Part shown: in pieces, positions 35,103 through 44,152 of the stretch | How positions within the stretch are numbered: the first letter of the stretch is position 1 | Layout of the letters: every line of letters begins with the position of its first letter | Assembly: GCF_021608135.1 (NCBI RefSeq) | Contig: NZ_JAKIHL010000001.1 | Location: forward strand, 248,001-312,000 | Source of the DNA: Microaerobacter geothermalis | GTDB taxonomy: Bacteria > Bacillota > Bacilli > DSM-22679 | Direction of reading: 5' to 3' | DNA length: 64,000 bases | The notes under the pieces: generated by a model | What the model was told of the DNA's origin: nothing | Seen by the model: only the letters and a program-made list of their open reading frames with translations | The model's database searches: none | Made by a program: the position numbers and the translations under genes

Positions 35103-35319
35103 ATATGGACGGAACCAAAGAATTTACTAAGGACAGTCTTCGAGTTCGTGCAAAGCGGAGGGGCTAAAGAACGGGAATTAGCCCTCAAACTGACTTCATC
35201 ATCGATATTCCTAGATGTTTTTGAGGGCTCCGTTCAATTAGCCCCGAAGCGGACGTTAATCACTTCTTGGTCGAACTCGACTAGCGGACGTGTAAAATCT
35301 TTAGTTCCGTACTCTATAG
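35103..35319 (+). repeat. Interspersed inverted-repeat element, full copy C
   Basis: This is a full-length copy of about 217 bases. The left arm (ATGGACGGAACCAAAGAAT to about 35150) and right arm (TCGAACTCGACTAGCGGACG to ACTCTATAG) are mutual inverted repeats. The interior has a hairpin GGCTAA/TTAGCC (35162-35182) and the inner hairpin CCCTCAAACTGAC...GTTTTTGAGGG (35182-35227). It fills the gap between the FadR-type regulator and the larA-like gene and ends 22 bases before the latter. No coding frame. Confidence 0.85.
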
Positions 35320-35341
35320 AACGAAAGGGGACAGCCGCCTG

Positions 35342-36628
35342 ATGACTATTCACCTGCCAAAGTTTTATAAAATTAGACAAAATTTCTCTAATGATCATGT
35401 GCAAGATGTAAATCAAGAAGTAAAACATGCAATCAAGAAAATATTTAGTCCAACTGAAAATCTGACTGAACCGCTGAAATCAGGAGCAAAAATTGGCATT
35501 ACCGTCGGAAGTCGTGGAATTCAGCATATCGTACAAATCCTTCAGTCCATCGTAAGGGAATTAAAAGGAATGGGCTATGAGCCCTTTCTGATTGCCGCCA
35601 TGGGAAGCCATGGAAGGGGGAAAGCTGAAGGTCAGAGGGAAGTATTGCATTCGTTAGGGATAACGCCTGAAATTATCGGAACAGAGATTGCATGCTCAAG
35701 TGAAGTGGTACAGATCGGAGTGACAGAGGAAGGCCTGGTAGGCCTTCCGGTTTATATCGCCAAGGAAGCCCTCGAAGCAGATGGGGTACTGGTCGTGAAC
35801 CGGGTCAAACCTCATACCGCCTTTCAAGGACCTTACGAAAGTGGACTGTTAAAGATGATGGCAGTGGGTATGGGAAGGCAGAAGGGAGCGTCAATGGTAC
35901 ACAGGCTTGGGGCAAGTAAAATGAGTCAGGCCATTCCATCCATTGCAAAGGTAATGATGGATAAGATTCCGATTATCGGAGGAATTGCCATCGTGGAAAA
36001 TTCCTATGATGAAACGGCTGTCATTCAAGGAATAGCTAGGGAAAAAATTTGGGAAGTAGAAAAGGAACTTTTGATCAAAGCAAAATCATATTTGCCAAAG
36101 ATTCCGGTATCCAATCTGGATTTGTGCGTCATACAGGAAATGGGAAAAAATTATAGCGGTACCGGCATCGATACCAATGTCATTGGCAGAATGCGCATCC
36201 ATGGAATTAAAGAACCGGAAGAACCCAATATCCAATATGTAGCCGTCCTTGATCTGACCGAAGAATCCCATGGAAATGCAAATGGAATCGGGCTAGCAGA
36301 TTTTACTACTCAGCGATTGGTAGAAAAAATGGATAAACAGGCTACCTATTTAAATTGTATGACCACCGGGTTTGTCCAACGCTGTGCCATTCCGGTTACT
36401 TTTTCAACGGATCGGGAGCTTTTTGAAGGAGTCATAAAGACATTAAAACCTGAAAATCCTGATCAGTTGAGGATTGCCATCTTAAAAAATACCCTGCACT
36501 TGGATGAACTGGCTGTTTCTGAGGTGATTTATCAGGAATTGGTATGCAATAACGCCCCCATAGAACGGATAAGCGGTCCCTTCTCTTTGGCTTTTACAGA
36601 AGAGGGCAGTCTTTCAATATTTGTTTAA
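35342..36628 (+). CDS. LarA-like (DUF2088, lactate racemase domain) protein
   Basis: This 428-residue cytoplasmic protein looks like the DUF2088/LarA superfamily: GITVGSRGIQHIVQIL near 51-66, LIAAMGSHGRG near 82-92, GVLVVNRVKPHTAFQGPYESG near 147-167. LarA of Lactobacillus is a lactate racemase using a nickel pincer nucleotide made by LarB, LarC and LarE; none of these is in the window, and the LarA Lys that bonds the cofactor cannot be placed with confidence. Its neighbours (GlcD/GlcF-type oxidase) suggest racemisation or another reaction on a 2-hydroxy acid. It starts with ATG behind AAAGGGG, right after repeat copy C. Confidence 0.75.
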   Translation: MTIHLPKFYKIRQNFSNDHVQDVNQEVKHAIKKIFSPTENLTEPLKSGAKIGITVGSRGIQHIVQILQSIVRELKGMGYEPFLIAAMGSHGRGKAEGQREVLHSLGITPEIIGTEIACSSEVVQIGVTEEGLVGLPVYIAKEALEADGVLVVNRVKPHTAFQGPYESGLLKMMAVGMGRQKGASMVHRLGASKMSQAIPSIAKVMMDKIPIIGGIAIVENSYDETAVIQGIAREKIWEVEKELLIKAKSYLPKIPVSNLDLCVIQEMGKNYSGTGIDTNVIGRMRIHGIKEPEEPNIQYVAVLDLTEESHGNANGIGLADFTTQRLVEKMDKQATYLNCMTTGFVQRCAIPVTFSTDRELFEGVIKTLKPENPDQLRIAILKNTLHLDELAVSEVIYQELVCNNAPIERISGPFSLAFTEEGSLSIFV

Positions 36629-36631
36629 CTA

Positions 36632-36667
36632 AACCCTTAAAAATTTGATGATGGTTCAGTTTGAGGG
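36632..36667 (-). repeat. Degenerate flipped inner hairpin, next to copy D
   Basis: AAACCCTTAAAAA with GATGATGGTTCAGTTTGAGGG equals the flipped inner module of copy G with an internal deletion. It directly abuts the left end of full copy D. Confidence 0.5.
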
Positions 36668-36668
36668 A

Positions 36669-36882
36669 CGATGTGGAAAGGAACTAAAGATTTACTAAGG
36701 ACTGCCTTCGAGTTCGTACAAAGGGTAGGGGCTAAAGAACGGGAATTAGCCCTCAAACTGACTCCACCTTCGAAATACCTAGATGTTTTTGAGGGCTCCG
36801 TTCTTTAGCCTCGAAGCGGACTTAATTACTACTTGCACGAACTCGACCAGCGGACGTGTAAATCTTTAGTTCCTTTCACACA
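36669..36882 (+). repeat. Interspersed inverted-repeat element, full copy D
   Basis: A full-length copy. The left arm has GGAACTAAAGATTTACTAAG and CTTCGAGTTCGTAC; the interior has GGCTAAAGAACGG...TTAGCC and the inner hairpin CCCTCAAACTGAC...GATGTTTTTGAGGG; the right arm has GCACGAACTCGACCAGCGG and CGTGTAAATCTTTAGTTCC. The last bases (TTTCACACAG) have drifted from CACATCTATAG. It lies between the larA-like gene and glcD and ends about 10 bases before the glcD ribosome site. Confidence 0.85.
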
Positions 36883-36902
36883 GAAATATTGGAGGAGAAA
36901 AT

Positions 36903-38330
36903 ATGGATAGAAGAATTAATAAATTGGATGCCAAAATCATCGATAAGACCAAAGAATTGGTAAAGGATCACCGAAGGGTGCTTACAGACCTGGCTGATTT
37001 AATGAGTTACTCCTTTGATGCCTCCTTTGGAACGTATATACCTGATGTAGTGATTCAGCCTAAGTCAACAAAAGAGGTTGCCGATCTGGTAAAACTGGCC
37101 AATCAGGAGAAGATTCCTGTCTATCCGCGGGGCCAATCTACCTCCCTCAGCGGAGGACCTCTTCCGGTAAAGGGTGGAATGGTCCTGGATCTGTCCAAAA
37201 TGAATGAAAAGCTTATCATTGATGAGGAGGATTTGGTGGCCATTGTCTCTCCGGGTGTACTCACATCCGAAATTCATAAAGCGGCGGAAAACAAAGGGCT
37301 AATGTATCCTCCTGATCCAAGCAGCTCCCATGTGTCAACCATTGGAGGAAATCTGGCAGAAAACTCAGGCGGGCCGAGGGGTCTGAAATATGGAGTCACC
37401 AAGGATTATGTGATTGGACTTGAAGTGGTCACTCCTGAAGGGGAGATTATTCGAACCGGTGGAAGAACGGTAAAAAACGTAACCGGATATGATTTAACCA
37501 AACTGATTGTAGGTTCGGAGGGAACCCTGGGAATAATCACAGAAGCCACCCTGCGATTAATTCCTAAACCCCCGGCAACGGAAACTATGATGGCGATCTT
37601 TCAGGATTTAGTTGATTCAGGCCGTGCCATTTCAAAAATTTTATCATCCGGGATTCTTCCTTCCAAGATGGAACTGATGGATCAAGCCTCCATCATTGCC
37701 GTTGAGAACTATCAGCCTTGCGGCCTTCCTACAGATGCAGAAGCGATTATTTTAATAGAAATGGATGGTCATCCCCATGCGATTCGGGATGAAATAGAAA
37801 AAGCGGAAAAAATCTGCAAAGAAGTGGGTGCGAAGGAAGTCAGGCTGGCCCATTCCCAAAAAGAGCGGGAAGAGCTTTGGAAGGCGAGAAAGCTCGTTTC
37901 CCCGGCCATTGTAAAAATAAAGCCGACCAAAATCTCGGAGGATGCAACCGTTCCCCGGAGCAAGATTCCGGACATGTTTAGAAAATTAAAGGAGATCAAA
38001 GAGAAATACAACATTCACCTTGTGGTCTTCGGCCATGCCGGAGACGGGAATCTGCATCCGAATATCATCGCCGACAAGCGGGATCAAGAGGAGATGAAAA
38101 GGGTGGAAATGGCTGTCGCGGAGATTTTTAAAGCGGCTGTTGAATTAGGGGGCACTTTATCCGGCGAACATGGGATTGGAACCATGAAGGCCCCATTTAT
38201 GGAAATGGAATTGGGCAGTATTGGTCTTGATATGATGAAAAGAATTAAAGAAGCCTGGGATCCGAACCATATAATGAATCCCGGGAAAATATTTCCTGAA
38301 CCCGGACAAAAGTTGGTGCTGACAGAATGA
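36903..38330 (+). CDS. glcD: FAD-linked 2-hydroxyacid (lactate/glycolate) oxidase subunit GlcD
   Basis: This 475-residue flavoprotein has a PCMH-type FAD-binding domain (YPRGQSTSLSGGPLPVKGG around 75-93; GGNLAENSGGPRGLKYG around 149-165) and the vanillyl-alcohol-oxidase-type C-terminal domain, with metal-binding His in VFGHAGDGNLHPN and GGTLSGEHGIG. It oxidises D-lactate or glycolate to the 2-oxo acid and passes electrons to the GlcF-type protein. The strict substrate is not readable. It overlaps glcF by ATGA. The ATG follows GGAGGAG. Confidence 0.9.
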   Translation: MDRRINKLDAKIIDKTKELVKDHRRVLTDLADLMSYSFDASFGTYIPDVVIQPKSTKEVADLVKLANQEKIPVYPRGQSTSLSGGPLPVKGGMVLDLSKMNEKLIIDEEDLVAIVSPGVLTSEIHKAAENKGLMYPPDPSSSHVSTIGGNLAENSGGPRGLKYGVTKDYVIGLEVVTPEGEIIRTGGRTVKNVTGYDLTKLIVGSEGTLGIITEATLRLIPKPPATETMMAIFQDLVDSGRAISKILSSGILPSKMELMDQASIIAVENYQPCGLPTDAEAIILIEMDGHPHAIRDEIEKAEKICKEVGAKEVRLAHSQKEREELWKARKLVSPAIVKIKPTKISEDATVPRSKIPDMFRKLKEIKEKYNIHLVVFGHAGDGNLHPNIIADKRDQEEMKRVEMAVAEIFKAAVELGGTLSGEHGIGTMKAPFMEMELGSIGLDMMKRIKEAWDPNHIMNPGKIFPEPGQKLVLTE

Positions 38331-39625
38331 ACAACAACCTATTACAACTAAAGAAGCAACTGGAATACGATAAAACCTTCAATTGTGTCCAATGCGGATA
38401 CTGTCTACCTGTCTGTCCCACCTATCAAACCATGGAGAAGGAAACTCACTCTCCCAGAGGAAGAATTAATCTGGTCAAGCTTGTGGCGGAGGGGAGAGCA
38501 GACATTTCTGTTTTAGAAGATCCAATTGATTTGTGTCTAGGATGCCGCGCCTGTGAAGTTGCCTGTCCAACTGGAGTAGAATACGGAAAGATCTATGAAG
38601 CGGCAAAAAATACATTGGAAGTTCGCAAAAAGTACGCCAAACCCGTTCAGGTTTCTAGAAAGGTCCTGTTTAAATATGTTTTCCCCAATTCAAAACAAAT
38701 GAGGAGGATTGGGAATGTACTATGGTTTTATCAGAAATCGGGGATTCAACGTCTGGCAAGAACAAGCGGGATGCTAAACCTATTGCCTTCCCACTTGAAA
38801 GATTTCGAGGCAGTCATACCCGATGACCTTTCCTCACCAAGAATGAGGAAGAAAACACCCAAACAGATCGTTCCCAAACAGAAGAAATTTAAAGTGGCAT
38901 TTTTTCATGGCTGTATCATGGACGCCATGTTTCAAAAAATCAATCGTCTAAGCATCGAACTCCTTGCCAAAGCAGGTTGTGAAGTGGTGGTACTAGATGG
39001 CCAAACTTGCTGCGGAGCCCTGCATGCCCATTCAGGAGAGAAGGAATTAGCCATTCAATTAGCGAAGAAAAATATCATGGCCTTTGAAAATGGAGACATT
39101 GATTTTATCGTTAATAATGCCGGTGGATGCGGGGCCATGCTAATAGAATATGGCCATCTATTCCATGGTGATTCCGAGTGGGAGGAAAGGGCGAAAAATT
39201 TTACAGCGAGGACAAAGGATATCAGCCAAGTACTTGTGGAATGCGGAGGGGTGCCTTTTACCAAGGAAATCAACGAGATTGTCACTTACCAGCCTTCCTG
39301 TCATATGAATCATGTGCAGAAGGTGCGGGTTGAACCCCTTCGCCTACTGCAATCCATCCCCGGCATTCAGTTTGTAGAGATGGAAAATGCTGAATCCTGT
39401 TGTGGATCAGCGGGAATTTATAACCTGGTTCATTATAAAGAATCGATGGAGATCCTGGATGAGAAGATGTCCTACGCCAAGGATACCGGAGCAACCACCA
39501 TCGTGACAACAAATCCCGGTTGCTTGCTGCAAATGAGGATGGGAATAGAAAGAGAAGGATTAAAGGAGAAAGTAAGGGCAGTCCACCTGGTAGAATTGTT
39601 AGCAGAAGCGGCAGGAATCAATTAA
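38327..39625 (+). CDS. glcF: Iron-sulfur subunit GlcF
   Basis: This 432-residue protein has two [4Fe-4S] motifs at the N-terminus (CVQCGYCLPVCPTY, CLGCRACEVACPTG) and two CCG domains (CCGALHAHSGE, CCGSAGIYNL), the layout of GlcF and related heterodisulfide-reductase-like subunits. It transfers electrons from the GlcD-type flavoprotein to quinone at the membrane surface. Its start overlaps the glcD stop. No GlcE is present, so the pair resembles the two-subunit lactate/glycolate oxidases of Bacillales. Confidence 0.92.
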   Translation: MNNNLLQLKKQLEYDKTFNCVQCGYCLPVCPTYQTMEKETHSPRGRINLVKLVAEGRADISVLEDPIDLCLGCRACEVACPTGVEYGKIYEAAKNTLEVRKKYAKPVQVSRKVLFKYVFPNSKQMRRIGNVLWFYQKSGIQRLARTSGMLNLLPSHLKDFEAVIPDDLSSPRMRKKTPKQIVPKQKKFKVAFFHGCIMDAMFQKINRLSIELLAKAGCEVVVLDGQTCCGALHAHSGEKELAIQLAKKNIMAFENGDIDFIVNNAGGCGAMLIEYGHLFHGDSEWEERAKNFTARTKDISQVLVECGGVPFTKEINEIVTYQPSCHMNHVQKVRVEPLRLLQSIPGIQFVEMENAESCCGSAGIYNLVHYKESMEILDEKMSYAKDTGATTIVTTNPGCLLQMRMGIEREGLKEKVRAVHLVELLAEAAGIN

Positions 39626-39667
39626 AACGGCTTTATCAGTTTCACTTCAATAGAAAGAGGGAGAAGA

Positions 39668-40561
39668 ATGGGGTACCTTTTTGCTTTTTTGTCTGCATTG
39701 GGTTTTGCTGTCAGCAATATTATCATGAAAAAAGGAATGAAAAAAAATGCCGATGATAATGGCGTATTTACAACGATGACCGTTAATTTAATTGTATTAT
39801 TATTTGTCACATGGATTTGGCGAATCAATCAGGGCCCCCAAGCCCCTTCCTTTTCGTCTAAGGCCATTCTATTTTTTGTTATCGCCGGTTTGCTGACCAC
39901 CTTTATCGGCCGAATCAGTCTTTTTGCAAGCTTTCGATTAATTGGTCCTTCCCGTGGTGCAGCGATAAAAAATACGGCTCCCCTTTTTACCTTAGTTTTT
40001 GCCTTGTTGATATTAAACGAAAAACTGCACGTATTGCCTTCCATCGGAATAGGGATATTGTTTCTTGGTCTGAGTATTCAAGGGTTTTATATGCTGGGGA
40101 AAAGGAACAATGATGACAGAAATCGCAATTCTACGGGATACTTATTGGCATTAACGGCCGCCGCAGGATTTGGGCTCGGACAGGGGATAAGAAAATTGGG
40201 CATGATCTCGATGTCTGATCCTTTTGTAGGAGCGTTGTTTGGTGCCATTACCGCCGTCGTGTCTTTTTCAGCGTTGTTGGCATATAAAGGAGAACTAAAG
40301 GAAACCGTCTACCGTAATTGGAAGAATGTGAATGGCTATTATGTTTTGTCCGGTATATTGACAAGCGTGGCAATCCTTTCATTTTTTGTGGCTCTGTGGT
40401 ATATCCAGGTGGCTTATGTCGGTGTGATTGCTGCAACAGAACCTCTGTTAACGGTACTGTTAAGCCGTTTGTTGCTGCGGGAAGATGAAGTCATCCACGT
40501 CAATGTTGTTTTATCAGCCATGCTTGTCTTAATTGGTGCGTCTTTTATTGTTCTGGATTAA
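39668..40561 (+). CDS. EamA/DMT family transporter in the hydroxy-acid cluster
   Basis: This 297-residue protein has ten predicted helices in two EamA repeats (GFAVSNIIMKKGMKK in the first, VIAATEPLLTVLLSRLLLRE in the second). It differs from the DMT protein at 31.5 kb. Lying between glcF and the FAH-family gene, it might move an acid of this pathway; family members are too diverse for a firm substrate. The ATG at 39668 follows AGAGGGAGAAG. Confidence 0.85.
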   Translation: MGYLFAFLSALGFAVSNIIMKKGMKKNADDNGVFTTMTVNLIVLLFVTWIWRINQGPQAPSFSSKAILFFVIAGLLTTFIGRISLFASFRLIGPSRGAAIKNTAPLFTLVFALLILNEKLHVLPSIGIGILFLGLSIQGFYMLGKRNNDDRNRNSTGYLLALTAAAGFGLGQGIRKLGMISMSDPFVGALFGAITAVVSFSALLAYKGELKETVYRNWKNVNGYYVLSGILTSVAILSFFVALWYIQVAYVGVIAATEPLLTVLLSRLLLREDEVIHVNVVLSAMLVLIGASFIVLD

Positions 40562-40606
40562 TCATATATAATAGAGACATATACATAAGGTGAAAGGAGG
40601 TTTCCG

Positions 40607-41539
40607 ATGTTTTTTGTGACGTTTTCCCATCAAGGAAGAGATCGAGTAGGCATATTAAATACTCAAAAGGACAAGGTTTTAGACTTGCTGGCAGCTCAGA
40701 GCGATTTGGCTGAACGGGGGAAATTGTCGAAGGTGGATGGTTTGTATGTTGATATGATCTCTTCTATCCGATTTGGTGAATTGTTTATTGAACAGACGAA
40801 AAAAGTGCTTCAACTTTTAGATGAAGAACACTTCCATTCTCCCCGCTGGCTTTTAATGGAAGATATCCAGCTAAAAGCTCCGATTCCCCGTCCCCTGAAA
40901 AATATTTTTTGCCTGGGGAAAAATTATGCGGATCATGCCATCGAAATGGGAGGGGTAGAGTCCATTCCCAAAGACCCGATGGTATTTTCAAAGGCCCCCA
41001 CCACCGTGATCGGTCCCAATGAGGGGATTCTTTCCCATCATAAAGTCACTTCAGAACTGGACTATGAAGGGGAACTGGCATTAGTGATCGGAAAAAAGGG
41101 AAGGGGAATTTCCAAAGAAGATGCCTGGGATTACGTATTTGGCTATACGATTATCAATGATGTGACCGCCCGTGATCTACAGCAAAGACACAAGCAGTTT
41201 CTGATTGGAAAAAGTCTGGATACTTCATGTCCCATGGGTCCCTATCTTGTGTACAGGGAAGCGATTTCAAATCCTTCTCAACTAAAAATTGAAACCCGTG
41301 TGAATGGAGAAATAAGACAATCTTCCTCTACCGACCAATTTATCTTCAATATTCCTACAATCATTGAAACCTTGTCTGCAGGAATGACGCTGGAACCTGG
41401 CGATATCATTGCTACCGGAACACCGTCCGGTGTTGGAAAGGGATTTCATCCTCCTAAGTTTCTGCAACCAGGGGACGTGATAGAAATAGCCATTGAAGGA
41501 ATTGGGGTATTAAGGAATCAAGTGATAGAAGACGTGTAA
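40607..41539 (+). CDS. Fumarylacetoacetate hydrolase family enzyme
   Basis: This 310-residue protein has a C-terminal FAH domain: FCLGKNYADHAIEMGG near 100, metal-binding Glu residues in DYEGELALVIGKKGRG and GYTIINDVTARDLQ, then SCPMGPYLV and ATGTPSGVGKG. The family includes acylpyruvate hydrolases, oxaloacetate decarboxylases and 2-oxo-3-deoxy-acid dehydratases. In this cluster a role on a 2-oxo acid produced by the GlcD/GlcF oxidase is plausible. AAAGGAGG precedes the ATG. A partial repeat element begins 14 bases after the stop. Confidence 0.88.
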   Translation: MFFVTFSHQGRDRVGILNTQKDKVLDLLAAQSDLAERGKLSKVDGLYVDMISSIRFGELFIEQTKKVLQLLDEEHFHSPRWLLMEDIQLKAPIPRPLKNIFCLGKNYADHAIEMGGVESIPKDPMVFSKAPTTVIGPNEGILSHHKVTSELDYEGELALVIGKKGRGISKEDAWDYVFGYTIINDVTARDLQQRHKQFLIGKSLDTSCPMGPYLVYREAISNPSQLKIETRVNGEIRQSSSTDQFIFNIPTIIETLSAGMTLEPGDIIATGTPSGVGKGFHPPKFLQPGDVIEIAIEGIGVLRNQVIEDV

Positions 41540-41552
41540 ATCGATCGTTTCA

Positions 41553-41602
41553 CCGATACATGCGGTACTAAAGATTTACACGTCTGCTGGTCGAGTTTGG
41601 CC
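41553..41602 (-). repeat. Fragment of the interspersed element (right arm, inverted)
   Basis: GATACATGCGG-TACTAAAGATTTACACGTCTGCTGGTCGAGTTTGG is the reverse complement of the element's right arm with a few changes. No left arm or interior is seen. It lies between the FAH-family and SDR genes. Confidence 0.6.
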
Positions 41603-41658
41603 CAGATGTGGAAAATGTCCTTATAAACATGAATCATTGCTAAGAGGAGTTGATTAAT

Positions 41659-42447
41659 ATGGATTTAAAACTAAAGGGCCAGGTGGCCATTGTAACCGCT
41701 TCAAGCAAGGGATTGGGTAAAGCAACGGCACTGCAGTTGGCTTTAGAGGGTGCTAAAGTGGCCATTTCCAGCCGCAATCAAGAGGAGTTGGAAAGGACAG
41801 CTAAAGAAATCAGAGAAGCAAGCGGTCAACCTGTACTGATCGTTCCATCAGATGTCACAAAGGCGGAAGATATTGAAAATCTGGTTAATCGGACAGTGGA
41901 AGAATTTGGTGGAGTTGATATTCTGATTAACAATGCCGGAGGCCCGCCTGCCGGAACCTTTGATGATTTTTCTGATGCAGATTGGATAAGGGCCTTTGAA
42001 TTAAATCTGCTCAGTTTTATCAGAACCATTCGTGCTGTCCTTCCCCATATGAGAAAGAAACAGTACGGTAGGATCGTCAATTTTGCCTCTTCTTCATTTA
42101 AACAGCCCATTGATGGGTTGATTTTGTCCAATACCTTCCGCACAGGGATCATTGGCTTATCTAAAACCCTTGCTTCAGAATTGGCTAAAGACGGCATCTT
42201 GATCAATACCATAGGCCCGGGAAGGGTTGCAACGGATCGCTTGATCCAATTGGATCAAATTCGTGGGGATAAATTAGGAATTTCCAGGGAAGAGGTAAGA
42301 AAGCAAATGGAAACCCAAATCCCGCTAGGTCGCTATGGAGAACCGGAGGAGTTTGCCAAAGCGGTTGTTTTCTTTGCTTCCGGAGCCAATACCTATATTA
42401 CCGGTCAGGCACTTCTGGTCGATGGCGGTATGGTGAAAGCCATATAA
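41659..42447 (+). CDS. SDR-family protein with altered catalytic residues
   Basis: This 262-residue Rossmann-fold protein has the cofactor motif TASSKGLGKATA, NNAGG and a C-terminal TGQALLVDGGM, all standard for classical short-chain dehydrogenases. At the active site, where FabG has Tyr-x3-Lys, the sequence reads LSNTFRTG, so Tyr and Lys appear replaced by Ser and Arg. A subgroup of SDR proteins with SN..R at this place exists; its chemistry is not established to my knowledge. The start is ATG 41659 behind AAGAGGAG; TTG 41650 is too close to that site. A convergent bidirectional terminator follows. Confidence 0.85.
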   Translation: MDLKLKGQVAIVTASSKGLGKATALQLALEGAKVAISSRNQEELERTAKEIREASGQPVLIVPSDVTKAEDIENLVNRTVEEFGGVDILINNAGGPPAGTFDDFSDADWIRAFELNLLSFIRTIRAVLPHMRKKQYGRIVNFASSSFKQPIDGLILSNTFRTGIIGLSKTLASELAKDGILINTIGPGRVATDRLIQLDQIRGDKLGISREEVRKQMETQIPLGRYGEPEEFAKAVVFFASGANTYITGQALLVDGGMVKAI

Positions 42448-42463
42448 TGCAAATCGGAAAAAG

Positions 42464-42493
42464 AAAAAATGGCAGATATTGCTGCCATTTTTT
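42464..42493. terminator. Bidirectional terminator between convergent genes
   Basis: AAAAAATGGCAG (42464-42475) and CTGCCATTTTTT (42482-42493) form a perfect 12-bp stem with A and T tracts on both sides, between the SDR gene (plus) and the ABC permease gene (minus). Confidence 0.92.
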
Positions 42494-43350
42494 CAATTTT
42501 CATCTCGAATTCCTCGGTGTTTCATCATGCGTTTTTCCAGAATCGTGACCCCTTGGTACATCAGAGTGGCGCAAATGGCAATGATAAGGAGGCTGATAAA
42601 GACTAGGGTTAAATTGAAAACCTGAAATCCGTAAATGATCAAATAGCCCAGTCCTGCTTTGGAAACCAGAAACTCACCGACAATGACCCCGACCCAGGAG
42701 AGACCTACGTTGACCTTAAGGGTGGAAATGACGGTGGGGAATGAGGCGGGGAAAATGATCTTTTGAAAGATCTGTGATTTTGTTGCACCAAAGGTTTTGG
42801 CCATCCGGATATAATTATCATCTACTTCTTTAAAACTGCTATACACGACAATGATGGTAATGATAACAGAAACGGCTACCGCCATGGAAATAATGGCGCC
42901 ATACCCTCCTCCAAAGGCAACGATAAAAATGGGTCCCAACGCTACCTTGGGCATTCCGTTTAATACAACAATATATGGGTCCAACACTTTAGCCAGAAAA
43001 TTGGAAGTCCATATGGTGATGGCAATCACCGTTCCCAAAATCGTCCCCAGCAGAAACCCGGCCAAGGTTTCAACAACAGTAATAAAGATGTGATAGTGAA
43101 GATCTCCGTTTATCAGCATGGCATAAAAAGAATTCCAAATTTTTGAGGGTCTGCTGAACAGCAAAGGATCGATCCATTTCAGGGCAGAGGCCCATTCCCA
43201 CAGGGCCAACAGTACCGCCAACAACACAAGTTGTGTAAAGAATACCATCCATTTTTCAATGCGAAGTTTTTTCAAGTATTCACCATGGGCTGCCGACTGG
43301 CCTCCCCGAGTTAACCATTGATTAATCTTGGATTCACTTTTTCTCATCAT
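42493..43350 (-). CDS. ABC transporter permease, SsuC/TauC type
   Basis: This 285-residue membrane protein has about six helices and a binding-protein-dependent transport motif ([20 protein letters not shown]) that docks the ATPase. It belongs to the sulfonate/nitrate/taurine/thiamine-precursor group. The ATG overlaps the ATPase gene end by 17 bases, with AGGAG upstream, so the two are coupled. It forms one importer with the neighbouring ATPase and binding protein; the substrate is not determined. Confidence 0.9.
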   Translation of the reverse strand: MMRKSESKINQWLTRGGQSAAHGEYLKKLRIEKWMVFFTQLVLLAVLLALWEWASALKWIDPLLFSRPSKIWNSFYAMLINGDLHYHIFITVVETLAGFLLGTILGTVIAITIWTSNFLAKVLDPYIVVLNGMPKVALGPIFIVAFGGGYGAIISMAVAVSVIITIIVVYSSFKEVDDNYIRMAKTFGATKSQIFQKIIFPASFPTVISTLKVNVGLSWVGVIVGEFLVSKAGLGYLIIYGFQVFNLTLVFISLLIIAICATLMYQGVTILEKRMMKHRGIRDEN

Positions 43351-44116
43351 TTAGATTCATCTCCTGCCAAATGAGATGGAAGTGCTTTTGGAAGCTTGGA
43401 ACATCCCTGGTTTCAACAGGCAATGGATCCCTCAATTCCGGTGGCAATATGATTTCTTTTTTGATCCTTCCGGGATTGCGATCAAGAATCACAATTTTGT
43501 CTGACATGGCGATCGCTTCCGAAATATCATGGGTGACGAGGAGGGCTGTTTTGCGACGTTTGCGTAAGGTACTTCTTACTAAATCCTCCAGCTTTAATTT
43601 GGTTTGATAGTCAAGGGCTGAAAATGGTTCATCCAATAGTAAAATATTCGGATTGGTAGCAAGGGTTCGCACCAGAGCCACCCGCTGCCTCATCCCTCCT
43701 GATAACTGGTGTGGATAGTGCTTTTTATAGCTGGTTAGCCCCATTTCTTCCAGAAGGGAGAGTGCATATCCCTTTGTTTCTACTGAGAGCTTATTCTGTA
43801 TTTCCAATCCCAAAAGGATATTTTCTTCTATCTTTCTCCAGGACAGCAAGTAGTCTTGTTGTAGCATATAGCCAATCTCAATCGAGGGTTGTAATACTTT
43901 TTTTCCATTTATATATACGGTTCCGGCCGTAGGTTGGAATAACCCTGATATGAGAGATAGAATGGTACTTTTTCCGCAGCCGCTGGGTCCCACTAATGTG
44001 ACAAATTCTCCTTCTTCCACTTGAAAGGAAATATCCCGAATGGCTTCCGTCTCCCCTTCCCGGGTAATGTAGGTCTTAGACACATTGTCAAATTGAATCG
44101 CATAGGCTTGTGGCAT
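43334..44116 (-). CDS. ABC transporter ATPase, SsuB/TauB type
   Basis: The 260-residue ATPase has Walker [12 protein letters not shown]-loop MLQQDYLL, signature [16 protein letters not shown], Walker [13 protein letters not shown] and switch His VTHDISEA. It energises the SsuC-like permease. I start at the ATG read from 44116 (minus) because AGGAGGTGA lies just upstream; the frame extends ten residues further without similarity. Element copy F separates it from the binding-protein gene upstream. Confidence 0.93.
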   Translation of the reverse strand: MPQAYAIQFDNVSKTYITREGETEAIRDISFQVEEGEFVTLVGPSGCGKSTILSLISGLFQPTAGTVYINGKKVLQPSIEIGYMLQQDYLLSWRKIEENILLGLEIQNKLSVETKGYALSLLEEMGLTSYKKHYPHQLSGGMRQRVALVRTLATNPNILLLDEPFSALDYQTKLKLEDLVRSTLRKRRKTALLVTHDISEAIAMSDKIVILDRNPGRIKKEIILPPELRDPLPVETRDVPSFQKHFHLIWQEMNLNDEKK

Positions 44117-44152
44117 ACAGTCACCTCCTCCCATCATCTTATTCACCGGGTA

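Noticed and set aside
35103-36882. Insertion sequence flanking the larA-like gene (a composite element)
   Set aside because: The two full copies flank the gene, but neither encodes a transposase and the gene is an ordinary member of the surrounding cluster. Passive insertion is simpler.
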